Assembly (NCBI GenBank): GCA_041395725.1
Contig: JAWKZW010000001.1
Coordinates: 1,426,001 to 1,490,000, forward strand
Direction of reading: 5' to 3'
Source of the DNA: Gammaproteobacteria bacterium
Lineage (GTDB): Bacteria; Pseudomonadota; Gammaproteobacteria; Pseudomonadales; Pseudohongiellaceae
DNA: 64,000 bases
The position numbers and the translations under genes are program-made. Under the pieces are notes generated by a model. That model was not told the DNA's origin. It ran no database searches and saw only the letters and a list, made by a program, of their open reading frames with translations. Shown here piece after piece: positions 8,315-16,751 of the stretch. Position 1 is the first letter of the stretch, and the number at the start of each line of letters is the position of its first letter.

Positions 8315-9625
8315 CTAATTTCCCGGAAAATACCGCACCATGTAGCCTTCAAAGTTCACGGTGCTGAGGCGCAGGTCGATGTAATAGCGCGCGTTGTTGG
8401 TGGCCCGGGCAAACGCCACCTCGGTAAACATCGGATGGGACTCCAGACGTTGTAGAATGGCCTGCGGCTCTGCGCTTTCGCCCTCAATCTGAATCACTCC
8501 CTCGCTCAACTCAAAGGAGGTGAGCTGTTCCGGGCTCAGCACGCTCTGCAGGGTAAACAGCGTCTGCACCAGGTCCTGTCGTGGGAAATTAGTGATCACC
8601 CCCCATTGCTGTTCGAAATTCTGGACCACCTGCCGGTCTTCCCGTGCCGCGCGGCTGAGCTCCCGCTGATCGCTCAGCCTGGCCTGCAACCGGAACGTCT
8701 CAAAGGTCTGAAACAAAAATGGCAGACAGCCAAGCAGCAGCAGTACTGCCACAACACCCAGACCGACCATGACGCGCTTGCCTTTTTCCACCTGTCGTCG
8801 GGCCTGCAGGGCCCCGGCCGGGAAGAAAAAATACTCGCCGCTGGCAGACTTCTGTGCGATCGCTTCCCGAAAGACCTCCTCGCTATTGTGCCGGCTGACG
8901 GTAAGTCTGCGCTCCGGGTCTGTGGTAGCCAGAGCCTGTCGCCACTGGCGGGCAAAAATCTCCTGCTCCAGGTCTTTCTTATTGACGTGCAACCACTGGA
9001 TTACAACACCATCCCTGAGCAGAACCCGGGTCAGGTGGAGGTCGTCTTCGTCCAGAATCTCCCGCTCAGCAGCGCCGCCGCCTAAGGCCAGACAACGAGG
9101 CAGCACGCCACTCAGAAACAGGCCCTGCTGCTCGAAGGCCTGGTAAAGCTCATCCAGGCGCCGCTCCGGGATCCACAAAGCGACATCGGGGTGACTGTCG
9201 TCGGTGCCATGGGGATTGGCCACCACGGCGAGCCTTTCCGTCGAACAGGGTAGCAGCGTAGGGGCCTGCAGCTGCAGGGCAGACACCAGTGAATCACGGC
9301 CCATTCCCGGCATGACCACCGAGGTGGCGGCGAATTCACCGGGCGGCAGTAACAGCACCACGGAGTTGTCGTCCGCGTCCGGTGACAACAGGTCACTGAC
9401 CGTCTGGGCAAGGGTTTCGGCGCTGAAGCCGGGCCCGCCCAACGCCCGTGACTGACGACCGGACGCCAGATCCATGACGCAATCATCAAAGACCAGGATC
9501 ATCGCGCCTGCCTGTTTGAGGATTTCCCGTTGGGAACCCCCGGCAAAGACGCTCTTCAACTCCCGGGGCAGGAAGCGCCTGACCGTGTCCTGCCAGCGAC
9601 CCAGTTCAATGGTTTCACTTAACAT
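8315..9625 (-). CDS. gspL: Type II secretion GspL-like protein (actin-like cytoplasmic domain, PilN-like periplasmic part)
   Basis: GspL anchors GspE to the inner membrane. This 436-residue protein has a large cytoplasmic region (1-283) with ribonuclease H/actin-like features, a transmembrane helix at about 285-305, and a periplasmic part with a predicted coiled coil (about 310-345) followed by a ferredoxin-like fold resembling PilN/GspL. It is the first gene of the operon; in most systems gspL comes near the end. The start ATG at 9625 is the only nearby one. The alternative reading, a PilM-PilN fusion of a type IV pilus, is less likely because the other genes are type II specific (GspD, H-K). 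Confidence 0.82.
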   Translation of the reverse strand: MLSETIELGRWQDTVRRFLPRELKSVFAGGSQREILKQAGAMILVFDDCVMDLASGRQSRALGGPGFSAETLAQTVSDLLSPDADDNSVVLLLPPGEFAATSVVMPGMGRDSLVSALQLQAPTLLPCSTERLAVVANPHGTDDSHPDVALWIPERRLDELYQAFEQQGLFLSGVLPRCLALGGGAAEREILDEDDLHLTRVLLRDGVVIQWLHVNKKDLEQEIFARQWRQALATTDPERRLTVSRHNSEEVFREAIAQKSASGEYFFFPAGALQARRQVEKGKRVMVGLGVVAVLLLLGCLPFLFQTFETFRLQARLSDQRELSRAAREDRQVVQNFEQQWGVITNFPRQDLVQTLFTLQSVLSPEQLTSFELSEGVIQIEGESAEPQAILQRLESHPMFTEVAFARATNNARYYIDLRLSTVNFEGYMVRYFPGN

Positions 9626-9700
9626 CTTTGTCTAAGTTCATTTTTTTGAATTACATGACTGCCAGCATCCACCCGGCAGCCGGACTTCCCTTAAGACTGT

Positions 9701-9729
9701 ACTATCGGCTAAATAGTTCGATACCTCAA
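9701..9729 (-). promoter_or_regulatory. Candidate sigma70 promoter of the gsp operon
   Basis: On the minus strand TTGAGG (9729-9724) and GATAGT (9706-9701) are spaced 17 bases apart, upstream of gspL. Each hexamer matches the consensus at four of six positions. It is the best pair I see in the 245-base gap between gspL and dsbA. Confidence 0.35.
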
Positions 9730-9804
9730 ACCGGGAAAGTGTCTCATGGTTCTGCTGTAAGACTGTAAATTGTCGCAGGAAGTTTTCCCCTGGCGGGACT
9801 TGAC

Positions 9805-9841
9805 TAACAAAAAAGCCAGCTCCGCGGAGGCGGAACTGGCT
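9805..9841 (-). terminator. Rho-independent terminator of dsbA
   Basis: A 12-bp stem (AGCCAGCTCCGC, 9814-9825, against GCGGAACTGGCT, 9830-9841, one wobble pair) with a GGAG loop is followed on the minus strand by a T-run (complement of the A-run at 9809-9814). It lies 30 bases beyond the dsbA stop and separates dsbA from the gsp operon. Confidence 0.85.
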
Positions 9842-9871
9842 TATCAGCAGGGTAGGGCGCTGAATCGGGGA

Positions 9872-10555
9872 TCAGTCGCCCGACGAAGCAGTGATCGCCC
9901 GCCGTTCGATTTCTACCAGAAAATCCACCACATTGAGCATTTCCTGCTGAGTGGTTACTGCCTGGCCAGTGGCAACCAGGTATTTCCCGTTGACTATCAT
10001 ATTCGGCGTACTGCGAACCTGGTAGTCCTGCATGCGACGGTCGCCCTGGTTTACCTTGGTGCGAACCGAGAAGGAATTGAACGTGGCAGAAAAGTCTGCT
10101 TCGCTGACACCATGTTCGGCAAACAGCGCACCAATCTGTCGCTCATTCTGCAGGCGGTTGCCTTCAATATTGATCGCGTTGAATGCCGCTTCGTGCAGTT
10201 CGTCGAACTTGGCCTGGTCGATCTTGCCCGCCGCCAGTAACGCTTCGCTGGCGTAGAAGATCTGTGAGTGGATTTTCATCAGCTGGTTCCACTGGGCCGG
10301 GAACAGGACAAAGTCCACGTCATCCGGGAGATTGGAAGCCCAGTTGTGGAGCAGCGGCTCGAACCGGAAACAGTGACTGCATCCGTACCAGAACGCTTCG
10401 ACAACCTCTACCTTGGAGGCATCCTGAGTTCTGACCGGGGTGCTCAGTTCCACATAATGGGTACCTGCAATATAACGTGCGGGCTGTGCGTAGGCTGAAA
10501 ATGCCAGGGGCACCAGAAAAAGAATCGCAACTAGCTGCTTGATCGCCTTGTTCAT
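9872..10555 (-). CDS. dsbA: Thiol:disulfide interchange protein DsbA
   Basis: DsbA introduces disulfide bonds into proteins in the periplasm and is recycled by DsbB. The 227-residue precursor has a signal peptide with cleavage expected after AYA (about residue 23). The thioredoxin-fold active site is C59-S-H-C62 within FWYGCSHCFRFEP, and the cis-Pro loop is STPNMIV. The Cys-Ser-His-Cys dipeptide differs from the Cys-Pro-His-Cys of E. coli; residues between the cysteines tune the redox potential, so a shifted potential is possible. It has its own terminator and a long unusual leader region upstream. Next to a type II system it could serve disulfide-bonded exoproteins, which is inference. Confidence 0.95.
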   Translation of the reverse strand: MNKAIKQLVAILFLVPLAFSAYAQPARYIAGTHYVELSTPVRTQDASKVEVVEAFWYGCSHCFRFEPLLHNWASNLPDDVDFVLFPAQWNQLMKIHSQIFYASEALLAAGKIDQAKFDELHEAAFNAINIEGNRLQNERQIGALFAEHGVSEADFSATFNSFSVRTKVNQGDRRMQDYQVRSTPNMIVNGKYLVATGQAVTTQQEMLNVVDFLVEIERRAITASSGD

Positions 10556-11100
10556 TAGGTTGCTCCGTCGGTAACTGATTTAGCTGATCTTGGTATCCGG
10601 GTTTTCTGTCTTGGCTTTAACGTCTTTCTATCTATCCTGTCTGTCTATCGCGCTATCTGTCGCGCTATCTTTCGACCTTCTCATCTTCGATCTATCTATA
10701 GTCCCTTAGTCCCTTAGTCCCTTAGTCCTACAGTCTTAGGTGTTAAACGTCGGTTTTTAAATAACTTTGATAACATTTACAGCATCAACGTTAACGTCAT
10801 CGACGTTGTTAACCTCCATGATCCGTTAGCCCATGGCACAGGCATCGACTACCGGATTTCTGCCTGGCACAGGGCTGGAACACCCGAAACTGCTGCCTTG
10901 GTAAGTGTAGAACACTATCACAGGGCCTGCCGGCGTGCCACAGCAGCGGGGCTTCGTCAGCTGCTATTCGTCTCTGCTACCCTGGCAGAATACCGATTCA
11001 AGACTGAACCGGTGATTAACGGGAAAAGACCTTCACTCCGCCGGTCGGAAGGGACCCGTAAGGCCCGCTCCCGCGACAGAGCTCATGCAGCTGCCGTGTT
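10556..11100. other. Intergenic region upstream of dsbA, no gene seen
   Basis: This 545-base stretch separates dsbA and the cytochrome c4 gene, both on the minus strand. It holds the C/T-rich repeat tract described separately and, at about 10787-10813, AACGTTAACGTC facing GACGTTGTTAAC, an imperfect inverted repeat. Short open frames here lack recognisable motifs or good start sites. Confidence 0.6.
10621..10735. repeat. Low-complexity pyrimidine tract with short tandem repeats
   Basis: The plus strand is strongly C/T-rich. It contains three exact tandem copies of the 8-mer GTCCCTTA (10701-10724) plus a partial fourth. It also has repeated TCTATC units (10627-10636, 10690-10699) and two copies of CGCGCTATCT (10649-10670). 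The tract lies 65-180 bases upstream of the dsbA start and is probably transcribed in its leader. Confidence 0.8.
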
Positions 11101-11724
11101 TCAGTGCAATCCGGCAATATAGTTTGCCAGTGCTTCCAGCTCGGCATCTGTGAGCCTTTCCACAACCGTGCGCATCATGCCATTGAGATCATTGTTGCGT
11201 GCACCGGACCGGAACGCCCGCAATTGAGTCAGGGTATATTCGCTATGTTGACCACCGATTGCCGGGAAGCCGGCCGGGGCATTGCCTTTGCCGGTTGGTG
11301 AATGGCAGGCTGTACAGGCTGCGGAAGCGATGTCGCTGTTGCCGGCCCGATACAGGGTTTCACCCAGGTCCAGGGATTCCTGGTCGTCCTGCGCGCCCGT
11401 AATCTGGCGAGGCTGAGCCGCATAGTAGGCAGCGATGTCGGCAATATCCTGCTCCGAAAGACTGGCGGACATGGCGGACATGGTGGCGTTCTGACGGCTT
11501 CCGGACTGGTACTCTTCCAGCTGCTTGATCAGATAAGCGGCATTCTGACCGGCCAGACTCGGATTCATGGGAATCTGGCTGTTGCCGTCATTACCATGAC
11601 AGGTGGCGCAGATAGCCACCTTGGTGGCGCCGGCGGCAGCGTTGCCCTGGGCATTTGCGGCCTGAACGACGGCCAGGGCCGCCAGTGGGATTAACCAGGA
11701 GAGGAGGGTAGCTGATTTCTTCAT
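11101..11724 (-). CDS. Diheme cytochrome c4
   Basis: The 207-residue precursor has a Sec signal peptide (MKKSATLLSWLIPLAALAVV, cleavage near ANA at 25) and two class I cytochrome c domains. Their haem sites are C39-A-T-C42-H43 and C137-T-A-C140-H141. Candidate axial Met residues lie in the ATMSAMSA and NGMMRTV segments. This is the tandem architecture of cytochrome c4, a periplasmic electron carrier to terminal oxidases, which fits the caa3-type oxidase genes 10 kb away. I set the start at MKKS because the upstream in-frame extension gives a poor signal peptide. The same dsbA-c4-engB-polA neighbourhood occurs in Pseudomonas. Confidence 0.93.
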   Translation of the reverse strand: MKKSATLLSWLIPLAALAVVQAANAQGNAAAGATKVAICATCHGNDGNSQIPMNPSLAGQNAAYLIKQLEEYQSGSRQNATMSAMSASLSEQDIADIAAYYAAQPRQITGAQDDQESLDLGETLYRAGNSDIASAACTACHSPTGKGNAPAGFPAIGGQHSEYTLTQLRAFRSGARNNDLNGMMRTVVERLTDAELEALANYIAGLH

Positions 11725-11923
11725 TGACAATTCCAGGATTCCTAAGGCTCCAGTAGTAAAAACGTCTTCGCCAGACGTCTTGGGTAGATTCGTGCGCGAC
11801 AAAACGCGGCCGCAAATTATAACGCAAAACCCTTCCGGACTCTATCCACAAGACCCGTCAGGCCAATTTTGCTAAACTGCGCGGCGCCAATCCCGCCCGA
11901 TTTCACGGAACCCAGCCAGAATC

Positions 11924-12541
11924 ATGGATTATCACGCCGCCAAATTTGTCATCAGCGCCGCAAAACTGGACGCCTGTCCTGCCGACAGCGAGGTCGAAGT
12001 GGCATTCGCCGGGCGCTCGAACGCAGGCAAGTCCAGTGCCATTAATGCCCTCGCCAACCAGCCCCGGCTGGCCAGAACCAGCAAGACTCCCGGCCGTACC
12101 CAGCTGATTAATTTCTTTCTGGTGGAGCCCGGCCGCTACCTGGTGGATCTGCCGGGTTACGGATTCGCCAAGGTGCCTCTGGCAGTGAAGCACAAATGGC
12201 AACAGGAGCTGGAACGCTACCTGCGGCGCCGGGAGGCCCTGACAGGCCTGGTATTACTGAGCGACATACGTCACCCGCTGAAGGAATTCGACCGCATGAT
12301 GATCCAGTGGTCCGTAGAAGCCGAGTTGCCCCTGCATCTGCTATTGACCAAAGCGGACAAACTGAAACGAGGCGCCGCCAGGAATACCCTGCTGGCAATC
12401 CGCAAGGAACTTAAAGAGCTGCCTGACATCACCGTACAGCTCTTTTCCATCAACCAGGAAGACACCATCAGAACCCTGGCGAGGCAGCTGGACAGCTGGC
12501 TGCAGGTGCCGGATGACACCGATGCAGCGACAGGCTCCTAG
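11924..12541 (+). CDS. engB: Ribosome biogenesis GTPase EngB/YsxC (YihA)
   Basis: EngB is an essential small GTPase needed for 50S subunit assembly. The 205 residues match the family. G1 is GRSNAGKS (30-37), the G2 Thr lies in KTPGRTQ, G3 is DLPGYGFA, G4 is TKADK, and the G5-like SIN motif follows near LFSIN. It is divergent from the cytochrome c4 gene across about 200 bases that must hold both promoters. Nothing unusual. Confidence 0.97.
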   Translation: MDYHAAKFVISAAKLDACPADSEVEVAFAGRSNAGKSSAINALANQPRLARTSKTPGRTQLINFFLVEPGRYLVDLPGYGFAKVPLAVKHKWQQELERYLRRREALTGLVLLSDIRHPLKEFDRMMIQWSVEAELPLHLLLTKADKLKRGAARNTLLAIRKELKELPDITVQLFSINQEDTIRTLARQLDSWLQVPDDTDAATGS

Positions 12542-12556
12542 GGCCGCTCAACTGTG

Positions 12557-12600
12557 GATGCAACGACGCCGGGTTTCAGCAATCCCGGTCGGTTGCATCC
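12557..12600. terminator. Long hairpin between engB and the small lipoprotein gene
   Basis: GGATGCAAC (12557-12565) pairs perfectly with GTTGCATCC (12592-12600), and the inner CGGG/CCCG arms extend the stem. It lies just after the engB stop and covers the last codons of the convergent lipoprotein gene. Neither strand has a good T-run, so its role in termination is uncertain. Confidence 0.45.
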
Positions 12601-12812
12601 TCGCAGAGATCTTCTACGGCATTTCTGGCATCCGTCGCCGCATCCGAGGCGGCGTCACGGACCGAGTCAGCAGTATCCCTGGCCCGGTCCTGAAGATCTC
12701 CCGCCACGCGGTCGATTTCCGCGCCGATCTGCTCTCCGGTTCCTTCTTCTTCACAGCCAGCCAGGCCTAACACCATGGTCAACGCCACAATTGCTGAAAT
12801 TCTCATCGACAC
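12576..12812 (-). CDS. Small lipoprotein with Ala/Asp-rich amphipathic repeats, function unknown
   Basis: The 78-residue product has a short signal and lipobox L17-A-G-C20 (from MSMRISAIVALTMVLGLAGC), so the mature form is a lipoprotein of about 59 residues. The mature part is acidic and Ala/Asp/Arg-rich with a loose 11-residue repeat (RVAGDLQDRARDTADSVRDA), predicting an amphipathic helix, and ends in an odd C-terminal pair of Cys residues (C69-x8-C78). It resembles in style small stress lipoproteins and YtxH-like helices, but I cannot assign a family. The second Met (residue 3) is another possible start. Its 3' end lies inside a strong hairpin shared with engB. Confidence 0.7.
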   Translation of the reverse strand: MSMRISAIVALTMVLGLAGCEEEGTGEQIGAEIDRVAGDLQDRARDTADSVRDAASDAATDARNAVEDLCEDATDRDC

Positions 12813-12946
12813 TCTCCTCTTTGTATAGGATCCGTTTACAGGACCCGGTCCTGGGCCCCGTATTCAGACCTTTTCTGTGGGGAACCCTGACCATCCTACA
12901 GAGTCGCTGCGAGTAAGGCTACTGCCAGGCCTTCAGATAAATCGCC

Positions 12947-15697
12947 CTAGTGGGCTTTATCCCAGTTGTCTCCGGTGCCCACATCAACGACCAGGGGGAC
13001 GTCCAGTGAGGCGGCTGTCACCATTCGAAACCTGACACCGTCTGCCAGCAGTTCCACGTCCTCTGTGGCCACTTCAAAAATCAACTCGTCATGTACCTGC
13101 AACAGCATGCGGGCATCAAGTCCGGCGACCGCCAGCCAGTGGTCAATATCTATCATTGCGTGCTTGATAATGTCGGCGGCGGTTCCCTGCATCGGCGCAT
13201 TGATCGCGGTGCGCTGCGCGGCGCGCCTCAGCACGGCATTGCCGGCCCGGATATCCGGCAGGTAGAGGCGTCGGCCGAACAGGGTCTCTACATAGCCCTT
13301 CTCATCCGCCAGCGCCTGAGTCTGATCCATGTACTGGCGAACTCCGGGGTAACGCTCAAAATATCGCTCGACATACTGCTGAGCCTCCTGGCGCCCGATG
13401 CCCAGCTGGTTGGCCAGTCCGAAGGCAGACATCCCGTAGATCAGGCCGAAATTGATCGCCTTCGCTCTGCGCCGCTGCTCGGCAGTAACATCCTCAAGCT
13501 TGGTCTCAAAAACCTCGGCCGCAGTAGCCGTGTGGACATCCAGTGAATCCGCAAACGCCTTCAGCAGGCCCGGGTCCTGGGAAAGGTGAGCCATAATACG
13601 TAATTCAACCTGGGAGTAATCGGCGGCCAGCAACTTGTAGCCCGGCTGGCAGACAAATGCCTTGCGAATACGGCGCCCCTCCGCCGTGCGGATCGGAATA
13701 TTCTGCAGGTTCGGCTCGGTTGAAGAAAGGCGACCGGTCGCGGCCACGGCCTGCTGAAACGAGGAATGGATTCGGCCCGTGCCGGCGTTTATCTGCAGCG
13801 GCAACTTATCCGTATACGTTGACTTCAGCTTGCTGAGGCTGCGATGTTCCAGAATCAGCCTTGGCAACTCATAGTCCGCCGCCAGCTCCTGCAATACCGG
13901 CTCTGCGGTGGAGGGCTGGCCAGTCTTGGTTTTGCTGATAACGGGGAGCTCCAGCTTTTCATAAAAAATCTGTTGCAGCTGCTTGGGGGAACCAAGGTTG
14001 AATTCTTCTCCAGCCAGATTATATACTTCCTGTTCCAGTTCCTGAAGCCGGGCGCCAAGCTCGGCACTTTGCTGCTGCAACACGGCGGCGTCCACGCGGA
14101 TACCCTCCCGCTCCATCTTTTGCAGCACGTGAATGAGGGGCAGTTCGTAGTATCGATAAAGCCCGGCCAGGTGCCCGGTTGTCTCGAGTTCATGCTCCAG
14201 CAATGTAGCCAATCGCAGGATCATGTCGGCGTTTTCCGCAGCGAACCGGGTGGCCTCCTCGAACGGCAGCTGGGAAAGAGTCAGCTTGCCCCGCCCTTTT
14301 CCAAGCAGTGCATCCAGGTCAGTGGGGTTCTGATCCAGGTAATATTTCACCATCTCCGGCAGCTGATGCTTGATAGCGACAGAATTAAGCACATAGGACG
14401 CCAGCAGTATATCGCTCTTAAACGGTGCCAGTTCTATTTCATAATTGGCCAGCACATGAGCGTCGTTCTTGAGATCGTAACCAACCTTGGCTTTCCGCCT
14501 GCTCTCTAGTAAAGGCTTCAGCTTTTTCAGAGTTGCGTCTCTGTCCAGCTGTTCTCCGCCTGTTTCGCCAGTATGGCCTAAGGGTATGTACCAGGCTTTC
14601 CCTGATTCACAGCTGAAAGCGATTCCGATTATCTGAGAGTCGAGAAAGTGGCCTCCGTCATGCTGTATTTCGAACGCAAAGCGTTCAGCCTGTTCCAGCC
14701 TGGCAAGCAGTTCATCCAACTCCGGTTCGGAAAGAACTGTCCGGTATTCAATTACCTCTGGCACTTTAAGTTTTTCTATATCCAGACTGCCAACGGAGCC
14801 TGTTTGCGACTGTTGGTCCAATGGGCCTTCCACACCCTGGCTCTCCAGCTCGGTAATCCAGGTTTTGAATTCCAGTTCGCTGAATAGCCGATGGAGTTCC
14901 TGACTGTCCTCCTTGTCGGGGATGAGTCCATCGATCGGGATGTCCAGCGCCACATCCCGCTTGATGGTTGCCAGGTGATAGGAAAGCCGAAGCAGATCAA
15001 TATTGTCTCTGAGTTTTTCGCCGATCTTGCCCTTGATCTGTTCGGCGTTGGCGATGATACCCTCCATGCTTTGATATTCTTCCAGCCATTTAACCGCCGT
15101 CTTTGGCCCCACGCCGGGCACGCCGGGAATATTGTCCGCCTTGTCCCCTACCAGGGCCAGGTAATCAATGAACTGGGCCGGGGTGACGCCGAACTTGTTC
15201 TTCACACCCTGCTCGTCCAGTACCTCGCTGGTCATGGTATTGATCAACGTCACATGGGGCGAAACCAGTTGCGCCAGGTCCTTGTCACCGGTGGAGACTA
15301 CCGTCTCGATACCTTTTTCATTCGCCTGGGTGGCAAGCGTGCCGATGACATCATCCGCCTCTACACCTTCGATAATAAGGAGAGGCAGCCCCATGGCCCG
15401 GACGATTTCATGAATGGGCTGTATCTGAACCCGCAGCTCATCGGGCATGGGCGGCCGGTGAGCCTTGTAGTCGGCATAGATCTCGTTGCGAAAGGTCTTC
15501 CCCTTGGCGTCGAAAACAATGGCTATGTGACTGTCCGGGTAATTCTTGATCAGGCTGCGAATCATGCTGATGACCCCCTTCACTGCCCCGGTGGGATGAC
15601 CGCGGGAGGACACCAGAGGTGGCAGTGCATGGAAGGCCCGGAACAGGTAGGAGGAGCCATCGACCAGAACCAGTGGTTGCTTAGTATCTTCCGGCAT
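12947..15697 (-). CDS. polA: DNA polymerase I, with degenerate 3'-5' exonuclease site
   Basis: Pol I fills gaps and removes RNA primers. The 916 residues have all three domains. The 5' nuclease (1-290) has VDGSSYLFRAFHAL and GVEADDVIGTLA. The polymerase has motif A DYSQVELR (D693), motif B RRRAKAINFGLIYG (742-755) and motif C VHDE (868-871). The middle 3'-5' exonuclease domain keeps its length, but aligned to E. coli three of the four metal ligands are changed: D355 to E343, E357 to Q345 and D501 to N489; the Tyr497 equivalent is F485. Only D424 (D412) remains. Proofreading is therefore probably lost. Its start overlaps the znuA stop (TGATG), suggesting co-transcription with znuA. Confidence 0.97.
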   Translation of the reverse strand: MPEDTKQPLVLVDGSSYLFRAFHALPPLVSSRGHPTGAVKGVISMIRSLIKNYPDSHIAIVFDAKGKTFRNEIYADYKAHRPPMPDELRVQIQPIHEIVRAMGLPLLIIEGVEADDVIGTLATQANEKGIETVVSTGDKDLAQLVSPHVTLINTMTSEVLDEQGVKNKFGVTPAQFIDYLALVGDKADNIPGVPGVGPKTAVKWLEEYQSMEGIIANAEQIKGKIGEKLRDNIDLLRLSYHLATIKRDVALDIPIDGLIPDKEDSQELHRLFSELEFKTWITELESQGVEGPLDQQSQTGSVGSLDIEKLKVPEVIEYRTVLSEPELDELLARLEQAERFAFEIQHDGGHFLDSQIIGIAFSCESGKAWYIPLGHTGETGGEQLDRDATLKKLKPLLESRRKAKVGYDLKNDAHVLANYEIELAPFKSDILLASYVLNSVAIKHQLPEMVKYYLDQNPTDLDALLGKGRGKLTLSQLPFEEATRFAAENADMILRLATLLEHELETTGHLAGLYRYYELPLIHVLQKMEREGIRVDAAVLQQQSAELGARLQELEQEVYNLAGEEFNLGSPKQLQQIFYEKLELPVISKTKTGQPSTAEPVLQELAADYELPRLILEHRSLSKLKSTYTDKLPLQINAGTGRIHSSFQQAVAATGRLSSTEPNLQNIPIRTAEGRRIRKAFVCQPGYKLLAADYSQVELRIMAHLSQDPGLLKAFADSLDVHTATAAEVFETKLEDVTAEQRRRAKAINFGLIYGMSAFGLANQLGIGRQEAQQYVERYFERYPGVRQYMDQTQALADEKGYVETLFGRRLYLPDIRAGNAVLRRAAQRTAINAPMQGTAADIIKHAMIDIDHWLAVAGLDARMLLQVHDELIFEVATEDVELLADGVRFRMVTAASLDVPLVVDVGTGDNWDKAH

Positions 15698-16566
15698 CAG
15701 TCCATCTCTCCATTCAAACAGCGACTGAAATCGCTGACCAGGTTGTCGAGCAGCTGGGAATAGCTTCCCCCTGCACCCAGCCGGTCCCCCAGCAGGTCAA
15801 GCTGGACCTGCTGCACCGTATGGCCGGCGAACAGGGTGTCTATAGTAGTCTGCCGGGACGTGATATCGGTGAACAGGCAGACGGGCTGCTGCTCGTCGAT
15901 CAGGCGCCGCACCTGCAGCATCTGCCTGATCCCGGGCTGAGTTTCCGGATCCTCTACCAACACTACACTGTGGCGCCGCTCGAACCGGGCTTCGAAATAA
16001 CCGATGGCATCGTGATAAACCCCGTAGGCGGTATCCGGGACCGTCTGCAGCCGGCCCCTCCAGCGGGCCTCATCGGCCAGCAGCCGTTGCTCCAGGGCAG
16101 TATAGTTGTCCGCCCATTGCCGCGCTCTGCGGCCGTCGATCTCGGTCAGCGCATCGCGCAGCGCCGCGGCAATCTGCAAGCCGTTACGGCTATCCAGCCA
16201 GATATGAGGGTCGAGGCTGTCACTGCCGGTAACCTGTCGGCGCGTAAGGCCAGGCAGCAGAATCAGTTCCAACACCCGCTGGTCCTCTGCCAGCTTGTTC
16301 AATACTTCGTGCAGTTCGGTCTCCAATTGTTCCCCCACATAGACGACCAGGTCCGCCGAGTCCAGTGCAACCCGGTCCGAGGGGGTCATGGTGTAGTGGT
16401 GAGGAGAATCGGAGACCGGAACCAGTACTCTTACAGTGCCTTCGTCACCCAGTATGCTGGCGGCGATGAGCTGCAGTGGTTTGATAGACACTACCAGGCT
16501 TACCTCTGCATGTGCCGATGACATCAGGAGAAGTGCTATAACCAGCCTTGTCACGCATCGAGCCAT
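15697..16566 (-). CDS. znuA: Zinc ABC transporter substrate-binding protein ZnuA
   Basis: ZnuA captures Zn(II) in the periplasm for the ZnuBC transporter. From the ATG at 16566 the precursor is 289 residues, with signal peptide MARCVTRLVIALLLMSSAHA. The cluster A-I zinc ligands are visible: H56 in SPHHYTMTPSD, H121 in DPHIWLD, H185 in YHDAIGYF and acidic D234 in FTDITSRQ. The His-rich loop of enterobacterial ZnuA is essentially absent. A farther upstream ATG would give a poor N-terminus. It is divergent from znuCB and its stop overlaps the polA start by one base. Confidence 0.93.
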   Translation of the reverse strand: MARCVTRLVIALLLMSSAHAEVSLVVSIKPLQLIAASILGDEGTVRVLVPVSDSPHHYTMTPSDRVALDSADLVVYVGEQLETELHEVLNKLAEDQRVLELILLPGLTRRQVTGSDSLDPHIWLDSRNGLQIAAALRDALTEIDGRRARQWADNYTALEQRLLADEARWRGRLQTVPDTAYGVYHDAIGYFEARFERRHSVVLVEDPETQPGIRQMLQVRRLIDEQQPVCLFTDITSRQTTIDTLFAGHTVQQVQLDLLGDRLGAGGSYSQLLDNLVSDFSRCLNGEMD

Positions 16567-16602
16567 AATTTTCCACCGGGTTCCATGTGCCAGAGGTTCG
16601 CT

Positions 16603-16614
16603 ATGATATACCAT
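16603..16614. promoter_or_regulatory. Candidate Zur-type operator or znuA promoter core
   Basis: ATGATATACCAT is a near-perfect palindrome about 36 bases upstream of the znuA start. On the minus strand it also reads TGGTATATCAT, like an extended -10 element. The similarity to AT-rich Zur sites is loose, so this is a suggestion only. Confidence 0.3.
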
Positions 16615-16751
16615 TGCAGCCGCGGATTGCTGCGGGCTGGCCGGACAGTAAGTCTCCGTCGGGAGCAACCATCAGGTGTCTACGCCGGTGGGGAGGCAGG
16701 CGGGGCCGGACGGCTCTTATCAGTCCGCGCCCGGATCAATTGTCAGGGAAA

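Noticed and set aside
8315..9625. Reading the gspL-gspM genes as type IV pilus pilM/N/O
   Set aside because: They are in one operon with secretion-specific GspD, E (with zinc tetracysteine), F and G-K, so a type II platform is the better fit.
10621..10735. CRISPR array in the repeat tract
   Set aside because: Repeats are 6-10 bases, tandem without unique spacers, and no cas genes are in the window.
10898..11122. Possible 74-residue protein in the gap upstream of dsbA
   Set aside because: TTG start without a ribosome-binding site, Arg/Ala-rich random-looking composition, overlaps the end of the cytochrome c4 gene.
14126..14131. CACGTG in polA as a parS core
   Set aside because: Flanking bases do not match the TGTT and AACA arms.
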